Assembly (NCBI GenBank): GCA_022511505.1
Contig: JAFLTK010000027.1
Span: 1 to 10,883, forward strand
Direction: 5' to 3'
Length of the DNA: 10,883 nucleotides
Source of the DNA: Muribaculaceae bacterium
GTDB lineage: Bacteria; Bacteroidota; Bacteroidia; Bacteroidales; Muribaculaceae
Part shown: piece by piece, positions 1 through 7,033 of the stretch
How positions within the stretch are numbered: the first letter of the stretch is position 1
Layout: each line of letters opens with the position of its first letter
Translations under genes and position numbers: made by a program
The notes under the pieces: generated by a model
Seen by the model: only the letters and a program-made list of their open reading frames with translations
Told to the model about the DNA's origin: nothing
Database searches by the model: none

Positions 1-34
1 TGCCAGTTTAGTGGCTCATTTGTATCCTTTGAGT

Positions 35-1172
35 TCAAACGTCCTTCATAACCCTATAGGCGAGCGGATACTCGGGATTTGCGGCTATATATTGGTCGCG
101 CAGGGGAAACGATTGGTCATATTGGCCGGTCAACGCCAAAATGTCGGCTTTTAGTTTGATGACATCATCATCTTCGGGATTTATAGCAAGCGCACGGTCT
201 ACATATTCCAATGCTTTCTGATAGCGTTTTAATTCCTTGTAACATTCGGCAATTTTCTCGAGGAGATAGGAGCTGGCATCGAGTTTATTAGCTATCTCAT
301 AATAATTGATAGCATCCTGAAATTCGTCGTTATTTTGAGTGATGACTCCAAGGAAATAAGGCCAGATTCGCTCTTTGGGATCCTTGGTCATTTGAATCTT
401 GAGTTTCGTCTTTAATTGAGGCAAGGCCTCTTTGGGCAGTTCAAGCATCAAGTAATAGGCTCTTTGGTCGCCGTCGATAGCCAAGGCCTTGATGATGTCA
501 TCGATGGCCGCATCCAGATTATTTTGACCCATAAATGCTTCTGCTCTGAATGAGTAACCCGACGAGTAACCGCTATTGAGTTTAATGACATAATTGAAAT
601 TATCAATAGCCTCTTCCCATCGATCCTGCTGCAAAGCATTGCGACCGAGCCCCATATAGGGAAGGGTGTTACCCGGATCAAGGTCTTTCATAGCGCGATA
701 GTCGTTGTCAGATAGGTCAAATTGATCCATCTCATAGTAGAGTTGGGCGCGGTCTCTTAATAAAGATGTGCTTGTAGGATTAAGTTTTAGCGCTTGATTA
801 TAGTCGTTGAGACCCTCGATGGTGTCGCCCATAGCCAGATAGGTCATCCCTCTGACTGCATAAGCCGACGACAGATGCTTACGGTCCTTCTTCGACAGAT
901 TTTTAATAGCCATATTATAGGCAGTCAACGCCCGGCCATATTCCTCATATAAATGGCGGATTGCCCCTATATAAAGGTAAGCCTCAGCATTTTTTGGGGT
1001 TCTCTTCAACTTCCTTGTTGAGCCAATCAAGAGCGTCGGCATATTCATCATTTTCGTATGCCTCAATGCCGCGCTTGAGCGCGTAGGATTCAGAACTGTT
1101 TTTACTCTTTGCCACGACTATGTTACCAATGCAGATACAGAAGGCAAAGAACGCGATAAGAAATCGTTTCAT
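35..1172 (-). pseudogene. Exported tetratricopeptide-repeat protein, frame broken by one base
   Basis: Read from ATG 1172, the first 62 codons give a signal peptide (MKRF start, hydrophobic core to about residue 21) and the first half of a TPR unit, then stop at 984-986. The rest of the TPR protein continues in the next frame to the TGA at 35-37. Removing one base from the A6 run (T6 on the plus strand, 990-995) joins ENPK directly to NAEAYLYIGA and gives one 378-codon frame. The joined protein is almost all TPR-like helix pairs, with clear units such as WEEAIDNFNYVIKLN and YQKALEYVDRALAINPED. Such proteins are usually scaffolds in the periplasm or on the envelope; no specific partner is evident. 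The in-frame ATG at 1066 for the downstream part encodes non-TPR sequence before the joint, so it is not a credible start. The break may be a real mutation, a sequencing error in the homopolymer, or slippage. Confidence 0.75.
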
Positions 1173-1226
1173 GGGTTTTTTAGAGATGAATGTGAATTGT
1201 GAATTAGGTCTGTGTTGAACTCGCTA

Positions 1227-1257
1227 CAAAGATAACACAAAAAATCAATGCAGCAAA
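1227..1257 (-). promoter_or_regulatory. Promoter of the TPR gene
   Basis: On the minus strand TTTG (1257-1254) is followed after exactly 19 bases by TATCTTTG (1234-1227). This matches the Bacteroidetes primary sigma consensus TTTG-N19-21-TAnnTTTG. The predicted start of transcription near 1223 leaves a leader of about 50 nt before ATG 1172. Confidence 0.7.
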
Positions 1258-1261
1258 AACC

Positions 1262-1283
1262 TTGCCAAAAAAGAATTTGGCAA
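1262..1283. repeat. 8-bp inverted repeat beside the TPR promoter
   Basis: TTGCCAAA (1262-1269) and TTTGGCAA (1276-1283) form a perfect inverted repeat with a 6-base spacer. It lies just upstream of the -33 box of the TPR promoter, where an activator could bind. Read on the minus strand it is followed by GGTTTTT, so it could also be a weak secondary terminator for the lyase gene. Confidence 0.4.
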
Positions 1284-1337
1284 AAAACCTGCGCCGGGCT
1301 TTTGACCAAGGAGTGAGTAGGAGAGGAGGGTGAACAA

Positions 1338-1371
1338 ATAACTCGGGCGCGATAATTCGTGCCCGAGTTAT
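1338..1371 (-). terminator. Hairpin terminator after the PL9 gene
   Basis: Arms 1338-1348 (ATAACTCGGGC) and 1361-1371 (GCCCGAGTTAT) pair perfectly over 11 bp. The stem continues inward for four more pairs (one G-U) to a TAAT loop. It starts 27 bases past the stop codon of the lyase gene. The T tract on the minus strand is short (TTTGTT), so termination could be imperfect. Confidence 0.6.
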
Positions 1372-1398
1372 ATAGTGAAAAGGTGGTGGAGTCAAGGT

Positions 1399-4300
1399 TT
1401 AGGGGAGGAGTTTTAGGGTGGCGTTAAAGCCGTCGGCGCCGGTGACGTTGACTATCACAGGGACGCGGGCGGCGAGGTTGAGGGCTGTCGAGGTGCCGTT
1501 GAATTGGCGTGACATCAGGCAGTCGCCGGCGGCGGTGTAGGCGGCGATGGTGTAGATGTCAGTAGCCTTTGCGCCTTCTACCGAGATGATTGTCAATCCG
1601 TTGGCGGTGCGGGTGACGTTAAGCGACGCAGAGGCGTCGACAACGGTCATCGGGCCAATGCCGGCGGGGTCGCCGGTTTCAAAGGCGCCAAGGTCGGGCG
1701 CGGCGCCGTTGAACGTGATGCCGACGGCGTGGGGATTCTGCCCGGCGTAGGGGGCTACCTCGGTACCGGCGTCAATCAGCCGGTAGTTGCCGGGAACGAT
1801 GTGCATGAAGTCGACTTCGGGGAGGTTGCCCATCTCGTCGCGGTCGGCGGTCATCTGCTTGGTGTCTATCGAAAGATAGTCGGAGGGAAGGGTGTTCATG
1901 TCACATGTGACGAGGGTGCCGACAATGGCGTATGGTGCAAATTCTGACTTGTTGCGGTCCTCGATGCCGTCGCTGATGGCAACGCAGTTGGTCAGGCGAA
2001 CCTCATGGTTGGCGGCAACGGGCTCGTCGATGCGGTAGGTGTAGCGGCTCTTGTTGTTGGCGTCTTTGGAGGCGTAGCCGGCGCAGTTGTTGAGAATTAT
2101 ATGGCCGGTATTGTGGTTCTGGTCAAAGCCCTTGTTGACGTTGTCAAAGGCGAGGCATCGGTTCATGATGACGTTGTTGCGCCCCTCGTTGCTGCCCATC
2201 TTGAAGCCATTGCCGTTACCCTCGCTTTGGGTGCCGTTTTCGAGAATACCGTTGGCAAATGCCCAGCAGTTTTCGAGCGTCGTTGTGATGTCGTCGGGGA
2301 ATCCGCCCTCTTTTTTGATGAACTGGTCCCAGCCGTCGTCGCTGTTCTGCCATGCGCGGCACCCGTAGAAATAGTTGCCGTCGCCATGGGAAATCTTGAC
2401 GGCAAAACCGTCGGCGTCGCCGTGGGTCGAGTCGGTGTTATAGAAGGCGTCACAGTTGATAACCAGGTTGTTGGCGGCAAGGTTCTTCATCTGGAGGCCC
2501 GTGTCACGGTTGCGGATAAAGCGGCAATTTTCGATGATATTGTCGTGGCCCTGATGGGTGTTGGCAGCGATGTCAGAGTATGAGCCGCCCGAGGGCTTGT
2601 TGCGCTCGATAAGCAGGCCGTTGTCGCCGGCACCGACGATGTCGAGGCCGAAGTAGTGCCAGTAACTTCCCACGTGGCGAATACCCTGATTGTTGTCCTC
2701 GTCGGCCATCTGCGAGAAGTCAAGAACGGCGCGACCGCCGCGTGCAAAGAGGGCGATGCGGCCGCTGTTGCGCTCGCCGACGGTGGCGATGTTGACGCGC
2801 GAGCCATATTTATAGGTGCCGGCGTTCATAAAGATGGTGTCGCCGGGCTGCACGAGGTCAACGGCTTTCTGGAGTGAATAGAACGGGCGAGAGATCGAGC
2901 CGTCGGCAGTGGCGTCATCGCCCGCCGGGTCACAGTAGAACACCTCGTGGCGATACTCGCCGGGGGTAATTGAGCCGGTCGTGTAGACAATCTCGTCGCT
3001 GTAGGCAGTGCCGACCGAGTTGACGGCGTAGGCGCGGAGGTGGAGCGTAGTCTCGGGCGCAAACTGCGCGATGGTGGCTATGCGGCTGCCGACGGGAACG
3101 ACGCGAATTGTGGCGTCGGCCACGGTCGGGGTGCCGGCGGTCGAGTAGACAAAGCCGGCCTCGGTGATTGTGGCGCCGCCATTGTCGGTTATCGTAGCCT
3201 CAAGGTCGAGGCCCCAGAGGTCGTCGGTGGTCATGGCGTCGTTGATGGCCACGTTGCCCATGGCGAGCACGGGCGCTGTCGGGTCGGCGGTCACAATCGT
3301 CGCCTCGGGACCGTAGGCCACTCCCGCAAAGGTCAGCACGTATGCACGGCAATATACCGTAGTTTGGGCGGGCAAGTCGGTCAAGGTAGCTGTAAATCGG
3401 GCGGTTGCACCGACCTTGTTGTCGGCCAGGGCGGGAGCGGGCGATGTCGACCAGCAGAAACCTTGCTCAATCAGGTCGCGGTCGCCGGGATTAACAACCG
3501 TTGAACTGACGGCGGCTGTCGATGCCGTGACATCGCCGACGGTAACCTCGCCGACGGTTGCAGGCGTTCCGGCCGGGAAAGCGGTGACGGTCAGGTTGTC
3601 AATGTCGGCGTCAGAGCCTGATTGGTTGGCAATCTTGACGCGGTTGCAGCCCGGCTCGCCTATGTAGATGATATTATCGGTGTCAGTGGTAATTTCGCCA
3701 AAGAGTTTCCAAGTTGCGCCCCCGTCGGTCGAGGTGTAGACAGTCAGGTCGCGGTCGGTTCGGCGCTCGTTGAAAATGATATATGCAACACCGTTGCCAA
3801 CAATCGGTGTCACGACATAGCTGCCGTTCTTGAGCAAACGGAGGTTGGCCGTTGAAGGCGCGGGATTATAGGCTTCGGAGGTGCTGCGATAAGCGTTGAG
3901 ATAGAGCCATTCGCCCTGACCTGCAACGTTGTATGCAACCTCGGCGGCCGCTTCCTCTTTGCTCGACGGGTAGGTCGATTTGTCTTCAAAATTGTGGGTG
4001 AAATAGGGTAAACGCAGGTTGGTCGCTATCGCGTTGCCATCGGCATCGGTGCCGTCGAGGCGTGTTACCAGTACATCGTCTATCCACAACTGGTTGTTGG
4101 ATGTCGACGAAATTCTGACCCATCTGACGGCCGGGTCATAGACCTCGACCGAATGTTTGCCAAACTCGCCGTTGGTCGATGTCTTATAGCTCTCGACCAT
4201 CGTCCAATTGGTTCCGTCGACCGAAGTCTCGACGTTTACCTGTCGGTTGGTAACGCTGGCATAGTAGACAATCATACCGGCACCCTCGGTCAGTTCGGGG

Positions 4301-4542
4301 AGCGTCAAGCCCGCCTTTTGAGAAATGAGCATCGAGCGGTTGCCGGTGTTGGCAACGTCGGTCACGGCGGTGTTTTTGTTTGTGGTCCATGTCCCGGTCG
4401 GGGCCTCGACGGTGGTTGCTTTAGTAACCCAGTCAAGGTCTTCAAACGACTCGTTGCGATAACTATAGGGGGTCGCGGCGAGCAGTGTCGCGGCAATCGA
4501 CGACGTGACCACGGCCGTCATTGCTGCCAAAAATCTTTTCAT
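1399..4542 (-). CDS. Secreted multidomain polysaccharide lyase family 9 (pectate/rhamnogalacturonan lyase-like)
   Basis: This 1047-residue protein has a signal peptide (about 1-23), two beta-sandwich-like modules (about 24-160 and 165-325), two fibronectin III-like modules (about 326-420 and 421-520), a right-handed beta-helix (about 532-950) and a C-terminal module (about 963-1047). The helix starts with FYCDPAGDD and has Asn/Cys-rich coils. The motifs HGDADGFAVK, NSDDGWD and GNGFKMG match family PL9. By comparison with Dickeya PelL/Pel9A, D711, D735, D736 and D739 should bind calcium and K781 should be the catalytic base; the 24-residue gap from D711 to D735 equals that between D209 and D233 as I recall them in Pel9A. 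Family members cleave homogalacturonan or rhamnogalacturonan I by beta-elimination; which substrate applies here cannot be told. The last module resembles a type IX secretion sorting domain, weakly. ATG 4542 has AGGAG three bases upstream. No SusC/SusD genes are adjacent. Confidence 0.87.
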   Translation of the reverse strand: MKRFLAAMTAVVTSSIAATLLAATPYSYRNESFEDLDWVTKATTVEAPTGTWTTNKNTAVTDVANTGNRSMLISQKAGLTLPELTEGAGMIVYYASVTNRQVNVETSVDGTNWTMVESYKTSTNGEFGKHSVEVYDPAVRWVRISSTSNNQLWIDDVLVTRLDGTDADGNAIATNLRLPYFTHNFEDKSTYPSSKEEAAAEVAYNVAGQGEWLYLNAYRSTSEAYNPAPSTANLRLLKNGSYVVTPIVGNGVAYIIFNERRTDRDLTVYTSTDGGATWKLFGEITTDTDNIIYIGEPGCNRVKIANQSGSDADIDNLTVTAFPAGTPATVGEVTVGDVTASTAAVSSTVVNPGDRDLIEQGFCWSTSPAPALADNKVGATARFTATLTDLPAQTTVYCRAYVLTFAGVAYGPEATIVTADPTAPVLAMGNVAINDAMTTDDLWGLDLEATITDNGGATITEAGFVYSTAGTPTVADATIRVVPVGSRIATIAQFAPETTLHLRAYAVNSVGTAYSDEIVYTTGSITPGEYRHEVFYCDPAGDDATADGSISRPFYSLQKAVDLVQPGDTIFMNAGTYKYGSRVNIATVGERNSGRIALFARGGRAVLDFSQMADEDNNQGIRHVGSYWHYFGLDIVGAGDNGLLIERNKPSGGSYSDIAANTHQGHDNIIENCRFIRNRDTGLQMKNLAANNLVINCDAFYNTDSTHGDADGFAVKISHGDGNYFYGCRAWQNSDDGWDQFIKKEGGFPDDITTTLENCWAFANGILENGTQSEGNGNGFKMGSNEGRNNVIMNRCLAFDNVNKGFDQNHNTGHIILNNCAGYASKDANNKSRYTYRIDEPVAANHEVRLTNCVAISDGIEDRNKSEFAPYAIVGTLVTCDMNTLPSDYLSIDTKQMTADRDEMGNLPEVDFMHIVPGNYRLIDAGTEVAPYAGQNPHAVGITFNGAAPDLGAFETGDPAGIGPMTVVDASASLNVTRTANGLTIISVEGAKATDIYTIAAYTAAGDCLMSRQFNGTSTALNLAARVPVIVNVTGADGFNATLKLLP

Positions 4543-4575
4543 AATCTCCTTTGATTGCGTTTAATGGTATTTTTG

Positions 4576-4609
4576 CAAAATTACTCAAATTTTTGGAATA
4601 AACGTCAAA
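4576..4609 (-). promoter_or_regulatory. Candidate promoter of the PL9 gene
   Basis: TAATTTTG (4583-4576, minus) fits the -7 box. A TTTG lies at 4609-4606, 22 bases upstream, which is slightly longer than the usual 19-21. It sits in the 75-base gap after the DUF4421 gene and would give a leader of about 30 nt, so the lyase could be transcribed on its own. Confidence 0.5.
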
Positions 4610-4617
4610 TCCAAATG

Positions 4618-5838
4618 TTAAAAGCGCACGCCGACGGTGGCGAGCAATTGCTCGTAGGTGTTGAAGAAGGTGAACGACGGCGTCGTGTACATGTAGAGGT
4701 CAAAACGTCCCTGAAGCGATACAAACATTTGGCGGTTATTATAGACCACCGACGCCAATCCGCTGAAATTGGCGCCAAAAATATCATGGCGATTGTCGGT
4801 CGAGTCCTCGTAGGTGTGTTTGTAGCCCACGGCCGGCATCGCCGTCACGTTAATCAGCCAGCGGCGCGGCTTGAGCACCCAGTTGTGGGCATATCCGCCG
4901 AGGAGGTAGTAGTCGCGATAGTGGAAATAATAGTTTGGCAGCAGTTCGGGCATGCGGTGGAGCATGTCTTCGGGCAGGTTCTCGAAGTTCAGGCTTATCT
5001 CCTGATTGGCGAAATTCAAACCGGCAATCCATGTGCCGGCGCTCTTGAGTTGATATTTAGAGAAACAGTAGGCCGCGGCGTGGGAATATCGATTGTGGTT
5101 GAAAAAATAGAATACCTTGGCCGAAAGCGTTTTATTGGAAATGTCGTCAAACGGCATGTTGAGCAACGCCCCGTTGCGGTAGTCGCCAAAACGCAGAATC
5201 TTGGCGTCGCCCTTGACGTTGGACAGCATAATGTCGCCCGAAAAGCGCGCACAGGTGAAGTTGAAGTTGAATCCCGTGCGTGGGTTGACATGGCGACCGG
5301 CAAGTTGCTTTGCATCAAACATATATCCAACGCTGACCGCCATGAAACAGAGATACCCGCCAATGTCGGCATTGGGGTCAGACATCAGCGCCACGCGAGT
5401 GCGGTCATTGAAAATCATCTCATAATTGTTGGCCCAGTTGACGTTCTTGAAAAACAGTTTCCAGTTCTTGCCGGTTGCCTGGACGTAGGTCGTGTCATAG
5501 GTGTTAAACACCCTGTTGCCCCAGTTGTAGACCTTCAGAGCAAAGCGCGGAAAGGCGGGGTAATCCACTCCCGGTTCGTTGATATGGAAACCATTGTCAA
5601 TCAACTGTTTAATCCATCGTGTCGACGAGCGGCGAGCAACGACGCTCTCGGTCGCCTCGATAGGAGCCTCGACAATCTCGTTGACAACCACCGTCGCTGT
5701 CGAGTCGACCTCGGCAATCACCTCCTCGGCCACGGCTACAATGTCATCAGCACGTGTCGACACTGCCACCAGCATCATCACCGGTAGCAACACCATTCGC
5801 GCCATCAATGGCATTATATGTCTCAATCGATCAAACAT
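4618..5838 (-). CDS. DUF4421 family outer-membrane protein
   Basis: The 406-residue product has a signal peptide (hydrophobic stretch about residues 15-27, likely cleavage near A30). An acidic, low-complexity linker rich in Val, Glu and Ala follows to about residue 70. Next comes the DUF4421 region, beginning near WIKQLIDNGFHINEPGVDYP and running to the end. This part is rich in alternating aromatic and polar strands (KVFYFFNHNRYSH, YYFHYRDYYLLGG, FVSLQGRFDLYMY). It ends in a C-terminal phenylalanine (VGVRF), as outer-membrane beta-barrels usually do. The family is typical of Bacteroidetes and has no known biochemical role. The start is uncertain: ATG 5838 lies only 5 bases after a -7-like box, and in-frame ATGs at 5814 and 5805 also leave a good signal peptide. 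Confidence 0.85.
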   Translation of the reverse strand: MFDRLRHIMPLMARMVLLPVMMLVAVSTRADDIVAVAEEVIAEVDSTATVVVNEIVEAPIEATESVVARRSSTRWIKQLIDNGFHINEPGVDYPAFPRFALKVYNWGNRVFNTYDTTYVQATGKNWKLFFKNVNWANNYEMIFNDRTRVALMSDPNADIGGYLCFMAVSVGYMFDAKQLAGRHVNPRTGFNFNFTCARFSGDIMLSNVKGDAKILRFGDYRNGALLNMPFDDISNKTLSAKVFYFFNHNRYSHAAAYCFSKYQLKSAGTWIAGLNFANQEISLNFENLPEDMLHRMPELLPNYYFHYRDYYLLGGYAHNWVLKPRRWLINVTAMPAVGYKHTYEDSTDNRHDIFGANFSGLASVVYNNRQMFVSLQGRFDLYMYTTPSFTFFNTYEQLLATVGVRF

Positions 5839-5843
5839 GGCCG

Positions 5844-5851
5844 CAAAATTA
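5844..5851 (-). promoter_or_regulatory. -7-like box directly before the DUF4421 start
   Basis: TAATTTTG (5851-5844, minus) matches TAnnTTTG and ends 5 bases before ATG 5838, so a transcript would begin at or next to the start codon. No -33 TTTG is seen at the normal distance. An alternative -7 match, TATTTTTG, lies at 5986-5979 and also lacks a -33 box. Confidence 0.35.
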
Positions 5852-5940
5852 CAAAATTTTTCTCAATCACTGCCCTCTGTCGCTCATTGAATCAAGTCGT
5901 CCAACTTCATTAAAAAATGGAAATAATCGGGTAGTCGATG

Positions 5941-5975
5941 GCGTGAGTTAATATGTGCTACAAACATGCTCACGT
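5941..5975. repeat. Nested inverted repeat
   Basis: CGTGAG (5942-5947) pairs with CTCACG (5969-5974), with a G-T pair just outside. Inside it ATGT (5952-5955) pairs with ACAT (5964-5967). No T run follows on either strand, so it is more likely an operator or leader structure than a terminator. Confidence 0.35.
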
Positions 5976-6017
5976 ATGCAAAAATAAATAGTTAATTATT
6001 AAATTAGCTGAAAAAAT

Positions 6018-6048
6018 TTTGTCGACAATATTTATATAGTTACTTTTG
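6018..6048 (+). promoter_or_regulatory. Consensus promoter of a probable small RNA
   Basis: TTTG (6018-6021) is followed after exactly 19 bases by TACTTTTG (6041-6048). Both boxes fit the Bacteroidetes consensus without mismatch. The start of transcription is predicted near 6052. No protein gene lies downstream on the plus strand for about 3 kb. Confidence 0.65.
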
Positions 6049-6051
6049 TTT

Positions 6052-6312
6052 CCAGAAAATCATGAGCAAGGATTTGTGTTGATTTTTGAAGATTGAATAG
6101 CAATAACAGTACGTGTGATTTTGGTTGCCGGCTTGTGGTCATCATTCTCAGAGTTATGTGTTAGCTTTATAGCAGTCGGCCCCAAAACGGGAGTTGTGGT
6201 TACGACTCTCAAGAAAAAGCCTTAGATTTAATACCGGTTAATTTAGTAATTTTGCATTTTTTTAAGACGCATGGGCTCTCCCCGCTCGCGAACGAGTAGG
6301 GGGAGTTTTTTT
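6052..6312 (+). ncRNA. Probable structured small RNA, family not recognised
   Basis: The call rests on a consensus promoter at 6018-6048, an intrinsic terminator at 6278-6312 and the lack of a reading frame between them. Three internal stem-loops can be drawn. AAAATCA (6056-6062) pairs with TGATTTT (6080-6086). TTTTGG, GCCG and GCT (6119-6133) pair with AGC, CGGC and CCAAAA (6171-6187), with a small internal loop and a bulge. GGGAGTTG (6189-6196) pairs with CGACTCTC (6203-6210) around a 6-base loop. I do not recognise tmRNA (no tag peptide), SRP RNA, RNase P RNA or a tRNA. Its 3' part runs toward the end of the beta-barrel gene on the opposite strand, so it could act in cis or in trans. The ends are estimates. 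Confidence 0.5.
6278..6312 (+). terminator. Intrinsic terminator, plus strand
   Basis: CTCCCC (6278-6283) pairs with GGGGAG (6300-6305), and CTCG/CGAG pair further in around a CGAA loop. Seven T residues (6306-6312) follow directly on the plus strand. On the minus strand no T run follows the stem, so it is oriented to end a plus-strand transcript and not the neighbouring minus-strand operon. Confidence 0.7.
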
Positions 6313-6340
6313 ATTATTTGAAACGGGGCCGCGCGATGGG

Positions 6341-7033
6341 TCAGCGGAGGCGGAATGAGTAGCCGATTGTGGCTTCGATGGCCATGGCGCGTGAGGCCGA
6401 GAAGTAGTCTTTCTTGGCAGCGGGGAAGATGTTGCCGAGGCCGTAGTAGTAGCGGCCTTCGAGGTAGAACGAGTTGCGGCTGCCGGCGACCAACTCGATG
6501 CCGACGCCCGCGGCGATGCCATAGTCAAAGTGATTGGCGACTTTCATGGCCATCTGCTCGGTGACGCGGTTGGCCGACGGGAAGCCGGGAATGGTGGAAA
6601 TGGAATTGTAATCAAAATCGGCATTTATCTTGCTGCCAATCATATAGCCGACTTCGGGGCCGAGGTTGAAGAACCCTTTGACGTGACGGGAACCAAAGTA
6701 GATGTGGGTCAACAGCGGGATTTGGATGTAGGTCAGCGAGCGGGAGTAACTGAACGGGGCGCCTTCAAAGTTCTCGCGCCAACCTCGCTGGGTCAGGTTG
6801 ACCTCGGCGATGAGACCAAAATGGTTCTCTTCCATGTAGCGGGCAGTGACGCCAAAAGTTATGCCGGGAAGGAAGGTCTGTTTGGGCGAAGGTGAGAACG
6901 ACATTAAGCCGAAGGTTGCACCGCCCTTGACGCCGAGCGCAAAGTTGGGGTCGTAGGTGCGCTGGGCCGTTGCTGTAACGGCCCCGGCGACTATTGCAAT
7001 GACGAGGATGGATACCGCTCTCAGGTAGCGCAT
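6341..7033 (-). CDS. Outer-membrane beta-barrel protein (OMP_b-brl_2 / PorT-like family)
   Basis: The 230-residue product has a signal peptide (1-23, cleavage likely after ATA before Gln). An eight-strand-type barrel follows, with the usual features: GVKGGATFGL near the start, PGITFGVTARYM, IQIPLLTHIYFG, GFFNLGPEVGYMIG, FDYGIAAGVGIEL and YLEGRYYYGLGNIF. These match the family that databases call porin family or PorT family protein. That name is broad, and similarity to the true secretion factor PorT cannot be assumed. Its ATG overlaps the stop codon of the LysM gene by one base (TAATG), so the two are in one operon and probably translationally coupled. No own promoter or Shine-Dalgarno site is evident. 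Confidence 0.85.
   Translation of the reverse strand: MRYLRAVSILVIAIVAGAVTATAQRTYDPNFALGVKGGATFGLMSFSPSPKQTFLPGITFGVTARYMEENHFGLIAEVNLTQRGWRENFEGAPFSYSRSLTYIQIPLLTHIYFGSRHVKGFFNLGPEVGYMIGSKINADFDYNSISTIPGFPSANRVTEQMAMKVANHFDYGIAAGVGIELVAGSRNSFYLEGRYYYGLGNIFPAAKKDYFSASRAMAIEATIGYSFRLR

Larger units (their letters stand above)
5839..6340. other. 502-base stretch without a protein gene
   Basis: No credible reading frame exists on either strand; the longest starts give peptides of under 20 residues. The left part is AT-rich and holds the possible DUF4421 promoter boxes, a stem-loop at 5941-5975 and the small palindrome TTAATTATTAA (5992-6002). The right part holds the promoter, hairpins and terminator of a probable plus-strand small RNA. 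Confidence 0.7.

Noticed and set aside
984..999. Programmed ribosomal frameshift in the TPR gene
   Set aside because: The needed shift is +1 (or -2) at CCC AAA AAA TGC; there is no classic slippery heptamer for -1 and no downstream structure was found. A mutation or sequencing error is simpler.
1204..1395. 63-codon minus-strand frame after the lyase gene
   Set aside because: It runs through the terminator hairpin and over the TPR promoter and has no convincing protein features.
2005..2583. 192-codon plus-strand frame within the lyase gene
   Set aside because: It is antisense to the PL9 catalytic helix, is low-complexity (Val, Ala, Gly) and has no family features.
4555..5787. Open frame of 410 codons on the plus strand
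   Set aside because: It lies opposite the DUF4421 gene, which has a signal peptide, barrel-like strands and a C-terminal Phe. The antisense product has no recognisable domain and arises from the codon bias of the real gene.
6052..6312. tmRNA, SRP RNA, RNase P RNA, 6S RNA or a riboswitch
   Set aside because: No tag-peptide frame, no SRP or RNase P core motifs, no single long hairpin joining the two ends, and no plus-strand gene downstream to be controlled.
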